Notes: generated by a model from the sequence alone, not told the origin. A stretch of DNA of 64,000 bases from JANNVK01 sp031430435 (GCA_031430435.1 JANPBM010000024.1:1-64000), one strand, 5' to 3'; shown: positions 8,689 to 18,352, counted from the first letter of the stretch. Made by a program: numbers and translations.

Positions 8689-9576
8689 ATGAAATTAATT
8701 ATCAAATTATTTGTGCTTTCAACTTTCGTGGTTGGAAACTCATTCAACGCTTTCTCGCAAGAAGTAAAAGACAAGGAAACAACCGAGAAAGTTCAACAGA
8801 AAACGCCTGATAAATCAGATATTCGAACTGACACAGAAATCGCCGAAGAGCATGAAGTCCGAAAATTTGTTGATTCGTTTATCAAGGTAATGGACGAAAA
8901 GAAAGACATCAAAAAAGTGCCGGAGAAATTTTTCGTTTCGAAATTTAAAGAAACGTTTGCGAAGAATAGCGAATGGCTAGATCACATTTCAGATAATTTT
9001 CGCGTTGAATTACTTAAGGAATCACATTTCGAGACACTTTACGCAGGAAATACTAATATGTTTAACTTCATTTTTCTTCAAATGATGTGCATGAGTGGAA
9101 ATAATATCGGACCTGATTCTGATTCGGAAACCAAAGAGGATACTAATGACGATTCGGATGGAGGTTCAATTAAAAAAATACTTCCAAGCTCAGTCATCGA
9201 TTTAATGCGTGCAAATACAAGACTTGCGGAGATATTTGAGCTGAACGATTTGGACGTTGAGAAAACTAAGGAATTTGAAACGCTAATCGAAATCAACAAT
9301 TTCAATTCTGATTTGAATCGAATAAATACCGAAATAACAAAACATGTTGAATCTCAACCCGCTTCATGGCATGAAACATATCAGAAACGAGCCGCCGAAT
9401 ATCGAACCAACGAAATCTACTATGACTATGATAAAAAAAACTGCAAAGATGAGGATTGTAAAGGGTTGCCGGCGAACACCGTAATATACGAATTCACATC
9501 TTTTCCTCTCGTTTTTCAATTAGTTAATGAATCAGGCAATTACAAAATTCTAGATATTTACATTTTGAGCAATTAA
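8689..9576 (+). CDS. Secreted protein of a three-member tandem family (copy 1)
   Basis: 295 aa with a signal peptide (MKLIIKLFVLSTFVVG, cleavage near FSQE). It shares two blocks with the next two genes. The first, near residues 60-100, is F-x-x-S-F-(I/V)-x5-D...(V/I/M)-P-x-x-F-F-x-x-x-F. The second, in the last 50 residues, is C-K-D-E-D-C-K-G-L-P-x-N-T followed by strands ending the protein. The middle is acidic (DSDSETKEDTND). AGGAAA precedes the ATG. It is the first gene of a tight same-strand block. Family not recognised; a periplasmic or surface role is inferred only from the signal peptide. Confidence 0.7.
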   Translation: MKLIIKLFVLSTFVVGNSFNAFSQEVKDKETTEKVQQKTPDKSDIRTDTEIAEEHEVRKFVDSFIKVMDEKKDIKKVPEKFFVSKFKETFAKNSEWLDHISDNFRVELLKESHFETLYAGNTNMFNFIFLQMMCMSGNNIGPDSDSETKEDTNDDSDGGSIKKILPSSVIDLMRANTRLAEIFELNDLDVEKTKEFETLIEINNFNSDLNRINTEITKHVESQPASWHETYQKRAAEYRTNEIYYDYDKKNCKDEDCKGLPANTVIYEFTSFPLVFQLVNESGNYKILDIYILSN

Positions 9577-9604
9577 CAGAAAGCTCTTTTAGGAAAAAGT
9601 TTAT

Positions 9605-10414
9605 ATGAAACACCAAATCAAAAATTTATCTTTTCTTTCGATATTAGTACTTTTAGTTGCATTGAATATCTATGGGCAAAAAGTAAACGAATTCACCGAG
9701 AGCAAAGAAGCCATCTCTGAACCTGACGTTAATGAGTTTTTCTCGTCTTTTGTGAGAAGTCTTGACGAAACAGGTGATATTGATAAGATTCCAAAAAGAT
9801 TTTTTCACTCGGATTTCAAAATTCGTTTTGCACAAGATGATGATTGGATTCACTCTGTTTCAGAAAGCGACGCAAAATTATTTAATAAACTTTCGAGTCC
9901 GGAGCGTTATAAATACAATGTTTCAGTTGCTAATTTTTATTATTTGCTGTTGGAAAGTTATTTTAACAAACAAGGAAGTCTCGTAGGATTTGATGACGAA
10001 AAGAAAATCATGCGAGGTTTACCGAGAAATACTTTGCAGTTGATTAAACAAAGTATCTGGTTCAAATCAACTTTCGATAATCAAGTTAAAACAGCCAAAC
10101 CGACTACTTTAAAGAAACTGGAAAGTTGTATAGCTGAATTAGACAAAATTTCGGATTCAATAAAAACATTTCTTAATAAACGCTCGATGAATCAAAAACG
10201 TAAATATAACAGAGATTGGGCTAAACGAAGGAAACTACAAATCATAAACCGATCCAACACCTCTAATGATATTTGTGAAGGAGATAATTGTATGGGCTTG
10301 CCTGAAAAAACTCGAATTCATGCTATTCACGCATTTGCTTTGTGTTTACGAATTGCTCTTGTTAATGGCGAGTATCGAGTTATAAACATATTTGCCGCTT
10401 TAAACGAAGATTAA
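9605..10414 (+). CDS. Secreted protein of a three-member tandem family (copy 2)
   Basis: 269 aa, hydrophobic signal sequence to about residue 22 (LNIYGQK). It carries the same two shared blocks: VNEFFSSFVRSLDETGDI-DKIPKRFF near 40-70 and CEGDNCMGLPEKT near 225-240, followed by a strand-rich tail (FALCLRIALVNGEYRVI). The gene begins 28 bp after copy 1, with AGGAAA upstream of the ATG. No known domain is recognised. The overall base composition is visibly more AT-rich than the flanking kdsA and selO genes. Confidence 0.7.
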   Translation: MKHQIKNLSFLSILVLLVALNIYGQKVNEFTESKEAISEPDVNEFFSSFVRSLDETGDIDKIPKRFFHSDFKIRFAQDDDWIHSVSESDAKLFNKLSSPERYKYNVSVANFYYLLLESYFNKQGSLVGFDDEKKIMRGLPRNTLQLIKQSIWFKSTFDNQVKTAKPTTLKKLESCIAELDKISDSIKTFLNKRSMNQKRKYNRDWAKRRKLQIINRSNTSNDICEGDNCMGLPEKTRIHAIHAFALCLRIALVNGEYRVINIFAALNED

Positions 10415-10420
10415 AACAAT

Positions 10421-11224
10421 ATGAAACTTAAAATCTACACAATCACAACACTTTTCTTTCTGCTGTCGGCAACTTTCAGCCAAAATGTTTTTGCTCAAGC
10501 TGTGAAAAAGCAGGCGAAAGTTTTGACGCAAGATGAATTGGATAAACGCCAAGTTACGAAATTCGCAGATTCATTTGTAAAAAGTTTTATCAAGGTAAAA
10601 GATCTTAGCAAAATGCCGCCAAGTTTCTTTGACAAACGATTTAGTGCTAACTTTGCCAAAAGTAATTTCAACATAAACGATCTCGAATCAAAAGCTGTAA
10701 ACTTGAGCAAACTCACTCCGTTTGAACAAAATGTCCTGTCTGCCAATTTTTTTAGTCTTTTGTCGGTATTGGCTTCGATTAAGGATTTAAGGAAAGTTAA
10801 AGATGGAAACTTTAAAGATATTTTACCGTCTGACATTATTTCAGAATTTAATAAAAGCAGGTTATTAAGGTCTGTTATAGATGAAAATCACAAAGACGAC
10901 TCTCTTGAAAACGAAGATAATTTGTCATTTGAGTTAAAACAAAAAATAATGTCGGAATATGAAAAAGATATTTTTAGAATTTCATTAAAAATGCGTAATC
11001 ACTTGGGTAAATTCGCAAAAATCTCTTCAAAAAATTTGACTGTAAACCGAGCAAAGCAATTTAAGTATTATCCCGCAGATTTATGCAAAGCTGAAAAATG
11101 TCTCGGCTTACCCGAAAATACACCAATACTTTCAACTCACGAATTTATGTTGTGTCTGCGAATTGCCAAAATAAAAAACCGGCTAAAAATAATACAGATT
11201 TATTTCGTTGCAATGGAAGATTAA
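10421..11224 (+). CDS. Secreted protein of a three-member tandem family (copy 3)
   Basis: 267 aa with a clear signal peptide (FFLLSATFSQNVFAQA). Shared blocks are VTKFADSFVKSFIKVKDLSK-MPPSFF near 45-70 and CKAEKCLGLPENT near 225-238, then EFMLCLRIAKIKNRLKII. It is closest to copy 2 in the C-terminal block (both have LCLRIA). It starts 6 bp after copy 2, so the three are almost certainly one transcription unit. Unknown function; tandem duplication with divergence suggests selection for variants rather than simple dosage. Confidence 0.7.
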   Translation: MKLKIYTITTLFFLLSATFSQNVFAQAVKKQAKVLTQDELDKRQVTKFADSFVKSFIKVKDLSKMPPSFFDKRFSANFAKSNFNINDLESKAVNLSKLTPFEQNVLSANFFSLLSVLASIKDLRKVKDGNFKDILPSDIISEFNKSRLLRSVIDENHKDDSLENEDNLSFELKQKIMSEYEKDIFRISLKMRNHLGKFAKISSKNLTVNRAKQFKYYPADLCKAEKCLGLPENTPILSTHEFMLCLRIAKIKNRLKIIQIYFVAMED

Positions 11225-11320
11225 TTTGTCCGATTTCTCACCTTCCCGTTAGAACAACCTCACTTCCTCACTCTTTTCTCAAATTGTAATTCCTAACCGC
11301 ATAAATCATAATGTTTATCA

Positions 11321-12877
11321 ATGCAATTAAACATCAAAGATACATTCAACACCGAACTTCCCGCCGATTTAATCACGGCAAACACACGCCGACAAGTTTT
11401 TAAATCGTGCTTTTCGTCCGCTGTGCCGCGTATTCCGACTAATCCGCAATTTGTTCACATCAATCAAGATTTTGCGTTACAACTCGGTTTTACCGAAGCT
11501 GATTTTGCCGATAAAGATTTCTTGCAAATTCTTTCGGGCGGAAAGGTTTTAGACGGAACGAATCCGTTTGCGATGTGCTACGGCGGACATCAATTCGGGC
11601 ATTGGGCAGGACAATTAGGCGACGGCAGGGCGATAAATTTGTTTGAAGTCGAACACGAAAATAAGCGTTGGGCGTTGCAGTTAAAAGGTGCGGGCGAAAC
11701 TCCGTATTCACGCACGGCGGACGGACTCGCGGTTTTGCGTTCTTCGATTCGTGAACATTTGTGCAGCGAAGCAATGTTTCATCTTGGCGTGCCGACAACT
11801 CGTTCATTATCTTTGTGCTTGACCGGCGACCAAGTTTTGCGTGATGTGATGTATAACGGCAACGCGGCGTTTGAAAAAGGTGCGGTTGTCTGCCGCGTTT
11901 CGCCGACGTTTATCAGATTCGGCAATTTTCAGATTTTTCCGTCCCGAAACGATGTCGAAACCTTGAAAACCTTGACTGATTACACAATTAAACATTTTTT
12001 TCCGAACATTAAATCGAACGATTATCTCGGCTTTTTTCAACAGGTTGCAGATCGAACTTTGGAAATGGTCATTCATTGGCAACGCGTCGGATTTGTCCAC
12101 GGCGTAATGAACACCGATAATATGTCAATTTTGGGTTTGACGATTGATTACGGTCCGTACGGCTGGCTTGAAGGTTACGATTTCGGCTGGACTCCGAACA
12201 CGACCGACAATCAATATAAAAGATACGCTTACGGAAATCAGCCGCAAATTGCTCTGTGGAATTTAATGCAGTTGGCAAATGCTTTGCTTGTGTTGATTAA
12301 AGAAACCGAACCTTTGGAACAAATCTTGGCAGATTTCAAAGCCGGATTTGAGACAAAATATCCTGAAATGATGCGTAAAAAAATCGGATTGGCGAGATTT
12401 GAGGAAACCGATATTTCGCTGATTGTTGAGCTTGAAGCCGTTTTGCAATTAACCGAAACGGATATGACTTTATTTTTCCGCAATCTGAGTTTGATCGAAA
12501 AAACCGATTCAAGTTCAACCGCAACGGAAAAAATAAAAGACGCTTTTTATTTACCGAATGAAGTTTCCGGCGAGATTGAAAACCAATGGAATGAATGGTT
12601 TACCGCATATTTGAATCGTTTAAAAGTTGAAAATTTAATCGACGATGAGCGAAAAGTTGGAATGAATGCGGTTAATCCGAAATATGTTTTGCGAAATTAT
12701 ATGGCTCAGTTGGCGATTGATGAAGCCGACAAAGGCGATTATTCTTTGGTCGAAGAGTTGTACAATCTGCTCCGAAAACCATACGACGAACAGCCCGAAC
12801 ACGAAAAGTATTTTGCGAAAAGACCTGATTGGGCGAGAGATAAAATTGGCTGTTCGATGCTTTCGTGCAGTTCGTAA
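11321..12877 (+). CDS. selO: SelO/YdiU family protein adenylyltransferase
   Basis: 518 aa. SelO proteins have a pseudokinase fold that binds ATP in flipped orientation and transfers AMP to Ser, Thr or Tyr of target proteins. Visible family marks are GGHQFGHWAGQLGDGRA (88-104), LKGAGETPYSRT (121-132), HGVMNTDNMSILG (260-272) and DYGPYG (276-281). The C-terminus ends in SCSS, as in bacterial SelO with cysteine where eukaryotes have selenocysteine. It is slightly longer than E. coli YdiU. The ATG at 11321 has no strong RBS; an ATG ten bases upstream is out of frame. Confidence 0.95.
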   Translation: MQLNIKDTFNTELPADLITANTRRQVFKSCFSSAVPRIPTNPQFVHINQDFALQLGFTEADFADKDFLQILSGGKVLDGTNPFAMCYGGHQFGHWAGQLGDGRAINLFEVEHENKRWALQLKGAGETPYSRTADGLAVLRSSIREHLCSEAMFHLGVPTTRSLSLCLTGDQVLRDVMYNGNAAFEKGAVVCRVSPTFIRFGNFQIFPSRNDVETLKTLTDYTIKHFFPNIKSNDYLGFFQQVADRTLEMVIHWQRVGFVHGVMNTDNMSILGLTIDYGPYGWLEGYDFGWTPNTTDNQYKRYAYGNQPQIALWNLMQLANALLVLIKETEPLEQILADFKAGFETKYPEMMRKKIGLARFEETDISLIVELEAVLQLTETDMTLFFRNLSLIEKTDSSSTATEKIKDAFYLPNEVSGEIENQWNEWFTAYLNRLKVENLIDDERKVGMNAVNPKYVLRNYMAQLAIDEADKGDYSLVEELYNLLRKPYDEQPEHEKYFAKRPDWARDKIGCSMLSCSS

Positions 12878-12878
12878 C

Positions 12879-12911
12879 ATAAAAAAGTCCGAAGTTTTCA
12901 CGCTTCGGACT
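12879..12911 (-). terminator. Intrinsic terminator of the Asp-box protein gene
   Basis: AGTCCGAAG (12886-12894) pairs with CTTCGGACT (12903-12911). On the minus strand the hairpin is followed by TTTTTT, so it terminates the leftward gene ending at 12939. It may also slow rightward transcripts from selO. Confidence 0.85.
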
Positions 12912-12938
12912 CATCAACTTACTTGAATAAACCTAAAT

Positions 12939-15900
12939 TTATTCCCAAACCGCACCACGACCGGCTTCCCAAAGTTTTTTGTTTAATTCGGGAATATCTT
13001 TGTTGTTTATTTCGTCTGCCCGTGCTTTTAAGGTTGCCCATTTTGCGTTCATTTCTTTCATCAAATCAAGATTCGGTTGATTTATACGCGGCAAATCGCT
13101 TTCGGTTTGGTTGATTAAATACATATAATCTGCGGTAAATTTATTCGGAAAATTCTCGACATCATCATAAACTTTTGAGCGACGCTGAACCATATCTTCG
13201 TCCCACGCCTTCATTTTTTTCAGCAAATCTTCGCCGTCTTTTTTAACCGATTTATACTTGTCATCATCGCCCAAAGAACCCAATAATGCACCTAAACGCT
13301 TTTGCGTATCGTAAAGATTATTGATAAGTTTGTGCATCGAAGTCAGTTCGGATTCCATTGCCGACATTGTTTGATGATATTCTTTGTATGTCGCTCCATC
13401 TGTTGAATATAAAGGGTTTGCCAGTATTTCTGCGGTGGTTGTAACTTTTTGCTCGCCGAATTTCAGAGTTGCCGTGTATTTACCCGGAATTGCTTTATGT
13501 CCCGAAAAACTTGCTTCGATATAAACATCCGGAACTTTCGGCATATCAGCGTAACGCAAATCCCAAACGAAGCGGTTAAGTCCTTTCTTTTTCGTCAAAG
13601 TCTTCTCTTTCGACAAAAATTCACGCACCAAATTCCCCTCTGAATCTCTGATTTCCAAAGTGATATTTTCATCCTTTTTGAGTTCGGGTAAATTGTAATA
13701 AACGACAATACCGCTCGCCGGATTTACGCCGCGAAAACGGTTCGTGCCGTCAAATTCTTCGTCGGTTTCATCAAGTTCGCTTCCGCCGTTAACCAAATAT
13801 GCGGCGGTCGGCTGATAGACGGAAAACGCGGGCAAATCTTTTTTATACTGACGCAAAACGCTTAAATCGTCTAAAATCCAAAACGATCTGCCCGAAGTTG
13901 ACGCAATCAAATTTCCTTGATGAACGCGTAAATCGGTAATCGGCGTAATCGGTAAATTTAACTGAAACGGCGACCAATCTTTTCCGCCGTTCCACGAAAT
14001 AAACAAACCGCGTTCCGTTCCCGCAAACAATAAATCTCGCCGAACTTCGTCTTCGCGGACAACGCGTGTGAACGTATTCGACGGAATTCCGTTATCGATT
14101 TTTGTCCACGAATTTCCGTAATCCGTTGTTTTATAAAGTCCCGGACGATGATCGTTAAATTTATAACGAGTCGTGGCGATATATGCGGTCGCTTTATCAA
14201 ACGGCGAAATTTCAATCGCGTTTATCAAACATTCTTGCAAACCTTTCGGCGTTACATTTTTCCAAGTTGTTCCGCCGTCGCGGGTTATCTGCACAAAACC
14301 GTCGTCGCTTCCCGTCCAAATTACGCCTTTTTCCAACGGTGATTCAGCAACATAAGCGAGTGTTCCGTAATTTTCCGCACCGACCGCTTCATTCGTATAA
14401 GGAACGCCGCCTTTGCCTTGTTTAGCTTTTTCGTTGCGGGTTAAATCAGGCGAAACTTCTTTCCAAGTTTTGCCTAAGTCTTGTGTTTTCAATAACATTT
14501 GCGAGCCGTGATAAAAAGTATTCGGTTCGTGTTTGCTCCAAATAATCGGTGCGTTCCAGTTAAAACGATATTTGTTGTCTTTCGCGTCGCGTCCCATAAA
14601 CTGAATCGGAGCCGCCATAATATTCGTGCCGGCTTTCGCTTTTACGTCAACAACTTCAATCGTTCCTTGGTAACTTCCGCCCAAAACGTAATCGGGTTTA
14701 TCGGGATTAAACGCCAAAAACGCACTTTCGCCGCCTGCCGAAGATGTCCAACTTCCGGGCGAAATTCCCCAACCGCCAAACTCTCGGTTGGCAATTGAAA
14801 CAGACGAATTATCTTGCTGACCGCCGTAAATTCTGTATGGAAATTGATTATCAACATTGACGCGGTAAAATTGTGCGGTCGGCATTGTGTTTTGCGAAGT
14901 AAAATTTCTTCCTTTGTTGAAGGTGATTGCCGCTCCGCCGTCGTTTGAAACTACAAAATTATTCGGATTATCGGGATTTATCCATAAATCGTGATGATCG
15001 CCGTGAGTTCCGCCCAAAGATTCCCAAGTTTTTCCGCCGTCGTTTGACCGCAAAAACGGTGCCGACAAAACATAAATCGTATTTTCATTCTTCGGGTCAA
15101 TAAATAATTCGATGTAATACCACGCACGCTGAACTAATCGCGGTTCATTTGTTACTTGCGACCAACTTTTGCCCGCGTTGTATGAAACATAAAGCCCGCG
15201 TTCGTCTTCATACGAATCGCTTTCAATCAACGCATAAACTTTTTCGGAATTTGAACGGCTGACGGCAATCGCCATTTTGCCCATTTTAGTCGGCAAACCT
15301 TCGGTCATTTTTTCCCAAGTTTCGCCCGAATCAACCGATTTATAAAGTCCGCTTCCTGCACCGCCCGAAATAACTTGCCACGGCAGACGACCGTGTTCCC
15401 ACATCGCCAGATAAAGAATCCGCGAATTATTTGCGTCCATCGAAAGTTCGACCGCACCCGTTTTTTCGTCAACATACAGCGTATTTTTCCAAGTCATTCC
15501 GCCGTCAACCGATTTATAAAGTCCGCGTTCTTTTGACGAAGAATACAACGCGCCTTGAGCCGCAACGTAAACAACATCGGGATTTTTCGGGTGAACAATG
15601 ATGCGTGAAATATGCTGTGTAGCATCTAAACCAATTTTTTTCCAAGTTTTTCCGGCATCGGTAGATTTATAAACGCCGTCGCCGCCGTGCGTCATCACAC
15701 CGCGTGGAGCGTGTTCGCCTGTGCCGACATAAATCACGTTCGGATCAGATTCGGCAACGGCAATTGCACCAATCGTGGCGGTTTTAAAATATCCGTCGGA
15801 AATGTTTCGCCAACTTGCTCCCATATCGTCGGTTTTCCAAAGTCCGCCGCCCGTCGTTCCCGTATAATAAGTTTTGGGATCGCCGACAACGCCGACCGAA

Positions 15901-16058
15901 GCCACCGAACGACCGCCGCGAAACGGTCCGATCGAACGCCATTTAACCGGCTTAAAGATATTATTTAAATCATTCGGGTCAACGGTTTTTGCGGTTTGTG
16001 CCGATAAATTTACGATGCAGAAACAGAAAATAAGTACCGGGATTAGTTTTTTTGACAT
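12939..16058 (-). CDS. Secreted VPS10/sortilin-like Asp-box beta-propeller protein
   Basis: 1039 aa with a signal peptide (LIPVLIFCFCIVNLSAQ). It contains about ten Asp-box repeats of the form S/T-x-D-x-G-x-x-W (KTDDMGASW, KSTDAGKTW, KSVDGGMTW, KTTDYGNSW), spread over residues ~50-730, which build BNR-type propellers. The N-terminus carries WRSIGPFRGGRSVA, typical of the large secreted Asp-box proteins annotated as glycosyl hydrolase or VPS10-domain. After ~760 there is a beta-sandwich segment and a helical C-terminal region (MKEMNAKW...IPELNKKL). No catalytic residues are assignable. Probably periplasmic or extracellular; substrate unknown. Confidence 0.85.
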   Translation of the reverse strand: MSKKLIPVLIFCFCIVNLSAQTAKTVDPNDLNNIFKPVKWRSIGPFRGGRSVASVGVVGDPKTYYTGTTGGGLWKTDDMGASWRNISDGYFKTATIGAIAVAESDPNVIYVGTGEHAPRGVMTHGGDGVYKSTDAGKTWKKIGLDATQHISRIIVHPKNPDVVYVAAQGALYSSSKERGLYKSVDGGMTWKNTLYVDEKTGAVELSMDANNSRILYLAMWEHGRLPWQVISGGAGSGLYKSVDSGETWEKMTEGLPTKMGKMAIAVSRSNSEKVYALIESDSYEDERGLYVSYNAGKSWSQVTNEPRLVQRAWYYIELFIDPKNENTIYVLSAPFLRSNDGGKTWESLGGTHGDHHDLWINPDNPNNFVVSNDGGAAITFNKGRNFTSQNTMPTAQFYRVNVDNQFPYRIYGGQQDNSSVSIANREFGGWGISPGSWTSSAGGESAFLAFNPDKPDYVLGGSYQGTIEVVDVKAKAGTNIMAAPIQFMGRDAKDNKYRFNWNAPIIWSKHEPNTFYHGSQMLLKTQDLGKTWKEVSPDLTRNEKAKQGKGGVPYTNEAVGAENYGTLAYVAESPLEKGVIWTGSDDGFVQITRDGGTTWKNVTPKGLQECLINAIEISPFDKATAYIATTRYKFNDHRPGLYKTTDYGNSWTKIDNGIPSNTFTRVVREDEVRRDLLFAGTERGLFISWNGGKDWSPFQLNLPITPITDLRVHQGNLIASTSGRSFWILDDLSVLRQYKKDLPAFSVYQPTAAYLVNGGSELDETDEEFDGTNRFRGVNPASGIVVYYNLPELKKDENITLEIRDSEGNLVREFLSKEKTLTKKKGLNRFVWDLRYADMPKVPDVYIEASFSGHKAIPGKYTATLKFGEQKVTTTAEILANPLYSTDGATYKEYHQTMSAMESELTSMHKLINNLYDTQKRLGALLGSLGDDDKYKSVKKDGEDLLKKMKAWDEDMVQRRSKVYDDVENFPNKFTADYMYLINQTESDLPRINQPNLDLMKEMNAKWATLKARADEINNKDIPELNKKLWEAGRGAVWE

Positions 16059-16342
16059 AGAAATTGCTAAAGAAACAGTTGTTTTGTAACGCTTTATTAA
16101 TGCAAATTATACTTTGGCGACAGGGTTTCCGCAATTTGATTTTCAAACAAAACTTTTAACTTCAGGCTTTTCGTGTTTTGACTTCGTTGCCGCTTATTTG
16201 ATTCGACAAACCCGAATTCGACCGTTTTCCGCCTCTTCTCACATCTGTTTATTTCAAATTTACGATTATTTCAGAGACATTTAGTATTGACTATTTGCTC
16301 AAATAAGAGCAGAATTTTCATTGGACTTTCGACAAATAAAAA

Positions 16343-16627
16343 ATGAGTTTTAATCAACAAAGCGCAACGGAAAGAGCCAAAAAAGATTTGGCGAAACGGC
16401 TGAACATATCTTCGGACGACATAAAAACTTCGTCTGTTTCCGATCAAGAATTCCCGAATTCTTCGCTCGGTGCGGGCGTAAGCGGTGAAATGGCGATGCA
16501 GATGGTTTCAAGCGGTTGGGAAATTTTTTTGAGCGCGGAAGGTAAAAGTTACGAATACCGAGCCGACAAATATCAAATTCGGCTCTACAAATTTAACGGC
16601 AAAAATTATCTGGTCGAATCTTTGTAA
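16343..16627 (+). CDS. Small protein with a SSLG/YEYRAD domain
   Basis: 94 aa, no signal peptide. It resembles a short domain seen in secreted bacterial proteins: helix AKKDLAKRLNIS, a V-x-x-x-x-F/W-P-x-S-S-L-G turn, then GWEIFLSAEGKSYEYRADK. Other members usually have WPDSSLGCPxPG; here the cysteine-proline is replaced (SSLGAGVSGE). The gene ends 18 bp before the subtilisin-like protease start and is probably cotranscribed with it. Function unknown; a protease-associated role is a guess from position. Confidence 0.65.
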   Translation: MSFNQQSATERAKKDLAKRLNISSDDIKTSSVSDQEFPNSSLGAGVSGEMAMQMVSSGWEIFLSAEGKSYEYRADKYQIRLYKFNGKNYLVESL

Positions 16628-16645
16628 GTTTTTGAGGTGGAAATT

Positions 16646-18079
16646 ATGAACAGAAAGAACATTTGGTTTCATTTAATAATCGCATTGGTATTAGTTTCGT
16701 TGGCGGCAGTCGTCGGACAAATAGTCAGTTGGAATTCGCAAAAGCCGAATTATACAAAAGCCGGCACGGGTTTTAACGAAGTTGCTCCGAAAGTAAAACC
16801 GGCGACAATTTCGCGTTCGGCAACAGAGAGCGAACCCGAAGTTTTTGTTCGCTTCAAACAAACCGTCAGTTTGGCGGATATTAAAAAGTTGGTCTCGAAA
16901 AACAACGATGCGGTCGAAGATAATATCGAAGCCGTCAAAGGTTTGGTTTCAATCGACGATCTCGACAATAAATCGGCTGAAAGTGTGGCGGAACAATACG
17001 CGAAAATGTCGGATTTAGTCGAATATGCCGAAGCAAATGTTCAAATTAAACTTGAACCAAGCGAAAGTCGTCCCGATTTTTCCGAAAATTATGACTCCGA
17101 TTTCGATTCCGTGCCGAACGATCCGATGTTTGCCGAACAATGGGCGTTAAATAACGAAGGTCAAAGCGGCGGGAAATCCAAAGCGGACATTTCGGCGATC
17201 GAAGCGTGGAAAAAGACAAAAGGCAGCAAAAAAGTCGTTGTTGCGGTTTTAGACACCGGCGTTGATTACAATCACCAAGATTTAGCGACAAATATGTGGA
17301 CTCGTCCGGAAAACATTCCGGCTTACCAAGACGCAGAACTCGGCACAATCAATGATTTATACGGTTTTGATGCCGAAGCAAATCTGCAAGACCCGATGGA
17401 CGACAACGGACACGGCACGCATTGCGCGGGCGTGATCGGCGCTGAAGGTGATAATTCCGAAGGTATCGCGGGCGTAAATTGGGAAGTTCAAATTATGCCG
17501 TTAAAGTTTTTATCGCGTGGCGGTTTCGGTTCGACAAAAAACGCAATCGAGGCAATCAATTATGTGATTGAACGCAAACGTGCCGGCGTAAACATCAGAA
17601 TCGTCAGTAACAGTTGGGGTTCAACGGCGAAATCGAAAGCCTTGGGCGATGTCATTCGGGTTGCGGGCGAAGAAGGGATTTTGTTTATTGCCGCCGCCGG
17701 AAACGATGGTTCGGATAACGACAGCCGACCGCATTATCCGTCGAATTACGATTTGCCGAATATGGTCAGCGTCGCGGCTTTAGACCGAAACGACAATCTT
17801 GCATCATTTTCAAACTTCGGAATTAAAACCGTTCACGTTGCGGCTCCGGGCAAAGATATTATGTCAACGTGGCTCAACGCAGGTTATCGCGAAGCGTCCG
17901 GAACTTCGATGGCGACACCTTATGTTTCAGGCGTGGCGGCTTTAATCGTCGCTCAAAATCCTGATATTTCAGTTGAAAAATTGCGCGAAAAACTTGTCAA
18001 CTCAGTTGATAAACTTGATAGTTTGAACGGAAAAATTAAATCCGGCGGACGCATCAACGCCGCGAAAGCAGTCAACTAA
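16646..18079 (+). CDS. Subtilisin-like serine protease (S8 family), membrane-anchored or secreted
   Basis: 477 aa. An N-terminal hydrophobic segment (~8-27) is a signal or anchor. Residues ~65-135 form a propeptide-like domain (EVFVRFKQTVSLADIK). The catalytic triad is visible: Asp203 in VLDTGVD, His256 in DNGHGTH, Ser421 in GTSMATP. The oxyanion asparagine lies in AAAGNDG (~350). The ATG at 16646 is preferred because GAGGTGG, a good RBS, sits at 16634-16640; a GTG inside that RBS would add three residues. It follows the 94-aa gene closely. A hairpin follows the stop. Confidence 0.93.
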   Translation: MNRKNIWFHLIIALVLVSLAAVVGQIVSWNSQKPNYTKAGTGFNEVAPKVKPATISRSATESEPEVFVRFKQTVSLADIKKLVSKNNDAVEDNIEAVKGLVSIDDLDNKSAESVAEQYAKMSDLVEYAEANVQIKLEPSESRPDFSENYDSDFDSVPNDPMFAEQWALNNEGQSGGKSKADISAIEAWKKTKGSKKVVVAVLDTGVDYNHQDLATNMWTRPENIPAYQDAELGTINDLYGFDAEANLQDPMDDNGHGTHCAGVIGAEGDNSEGIAGVNWEVQIMPLKFLSRGGFGSTKNAIEAINYVIERKRAGVNIRIVSNSWGSTAKSKALGDVIRVAGEEGILFIAAAGNDGSDNDSRPHYPSNYDLPNMVSVAALDRNDNLASFSNFGIKTVHVAAPGKDIMSTWLNAGYREASGTSMATPYVSGVAALIVAQNPDISVEKLREKLVNSVDKLDSLNGKIKSGGRINAAKAVN

Positions 18080-18083
18080 AGAA

Positions 18084-18150
18084 AGCAAAAGTAAAAAGTT
18101 AAAAGGCAAAAGTTTGGGTTTAACCTTGACTTTTGCCTTTAACGTTTTGC
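18084..18150 (+). terminator. Heptad-repeat hairpin after the protease gene
   Basis: Heptads AGCAAAA, GTAAAAA, GTTAAAA, GGCAAAA (18084-18111) are followed by an opposing set CTTTTGC, CTTTAAC, GTTTTGC (18130-18150). AAAGGCAAAAGT (18102-18113) pairs perfectly with ACTTTTGCCTTT (18129-18140). The hairpin could act as a terminator although the T-run after it is weak. It belongs to the heptad repeats listed elsewhere in this window. Confidence 0.6.
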
Positions 18151-18239
18151 GTTCCAAAACTTACCATTTGCGTTGAAACAACCCGAAACTAATTTACTCA
18201 AACCCGCCGTGTTTTACTGTAAACCTTTGATTACAAATA

Positions 18240-18274
18240 AGTTTTGCCTTTCACCTTTTACCTTTCACCTTTTA
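18240..18274. repeat. Heptad tandem repeat
   Basis: Period-7 array GTTTTGC, CTTTCAC, CTTTTAC, CTTTCAC, CTTTTAT. It includes a perfect 14-bp tandem duplication CCTTTCACCTTTTA (18247-18260 and 18261-18274). Non-coding, upstream of the gene at 18353. Confidence 0.75.
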
Positions 18275-18352
18275 TGGCACGTCGTTTGCAACCAACCGAA
18301 TATGCAACATCGAGTTGCAAAAACATTTGAGTTTTCAGGAGAATAAAGAAAA

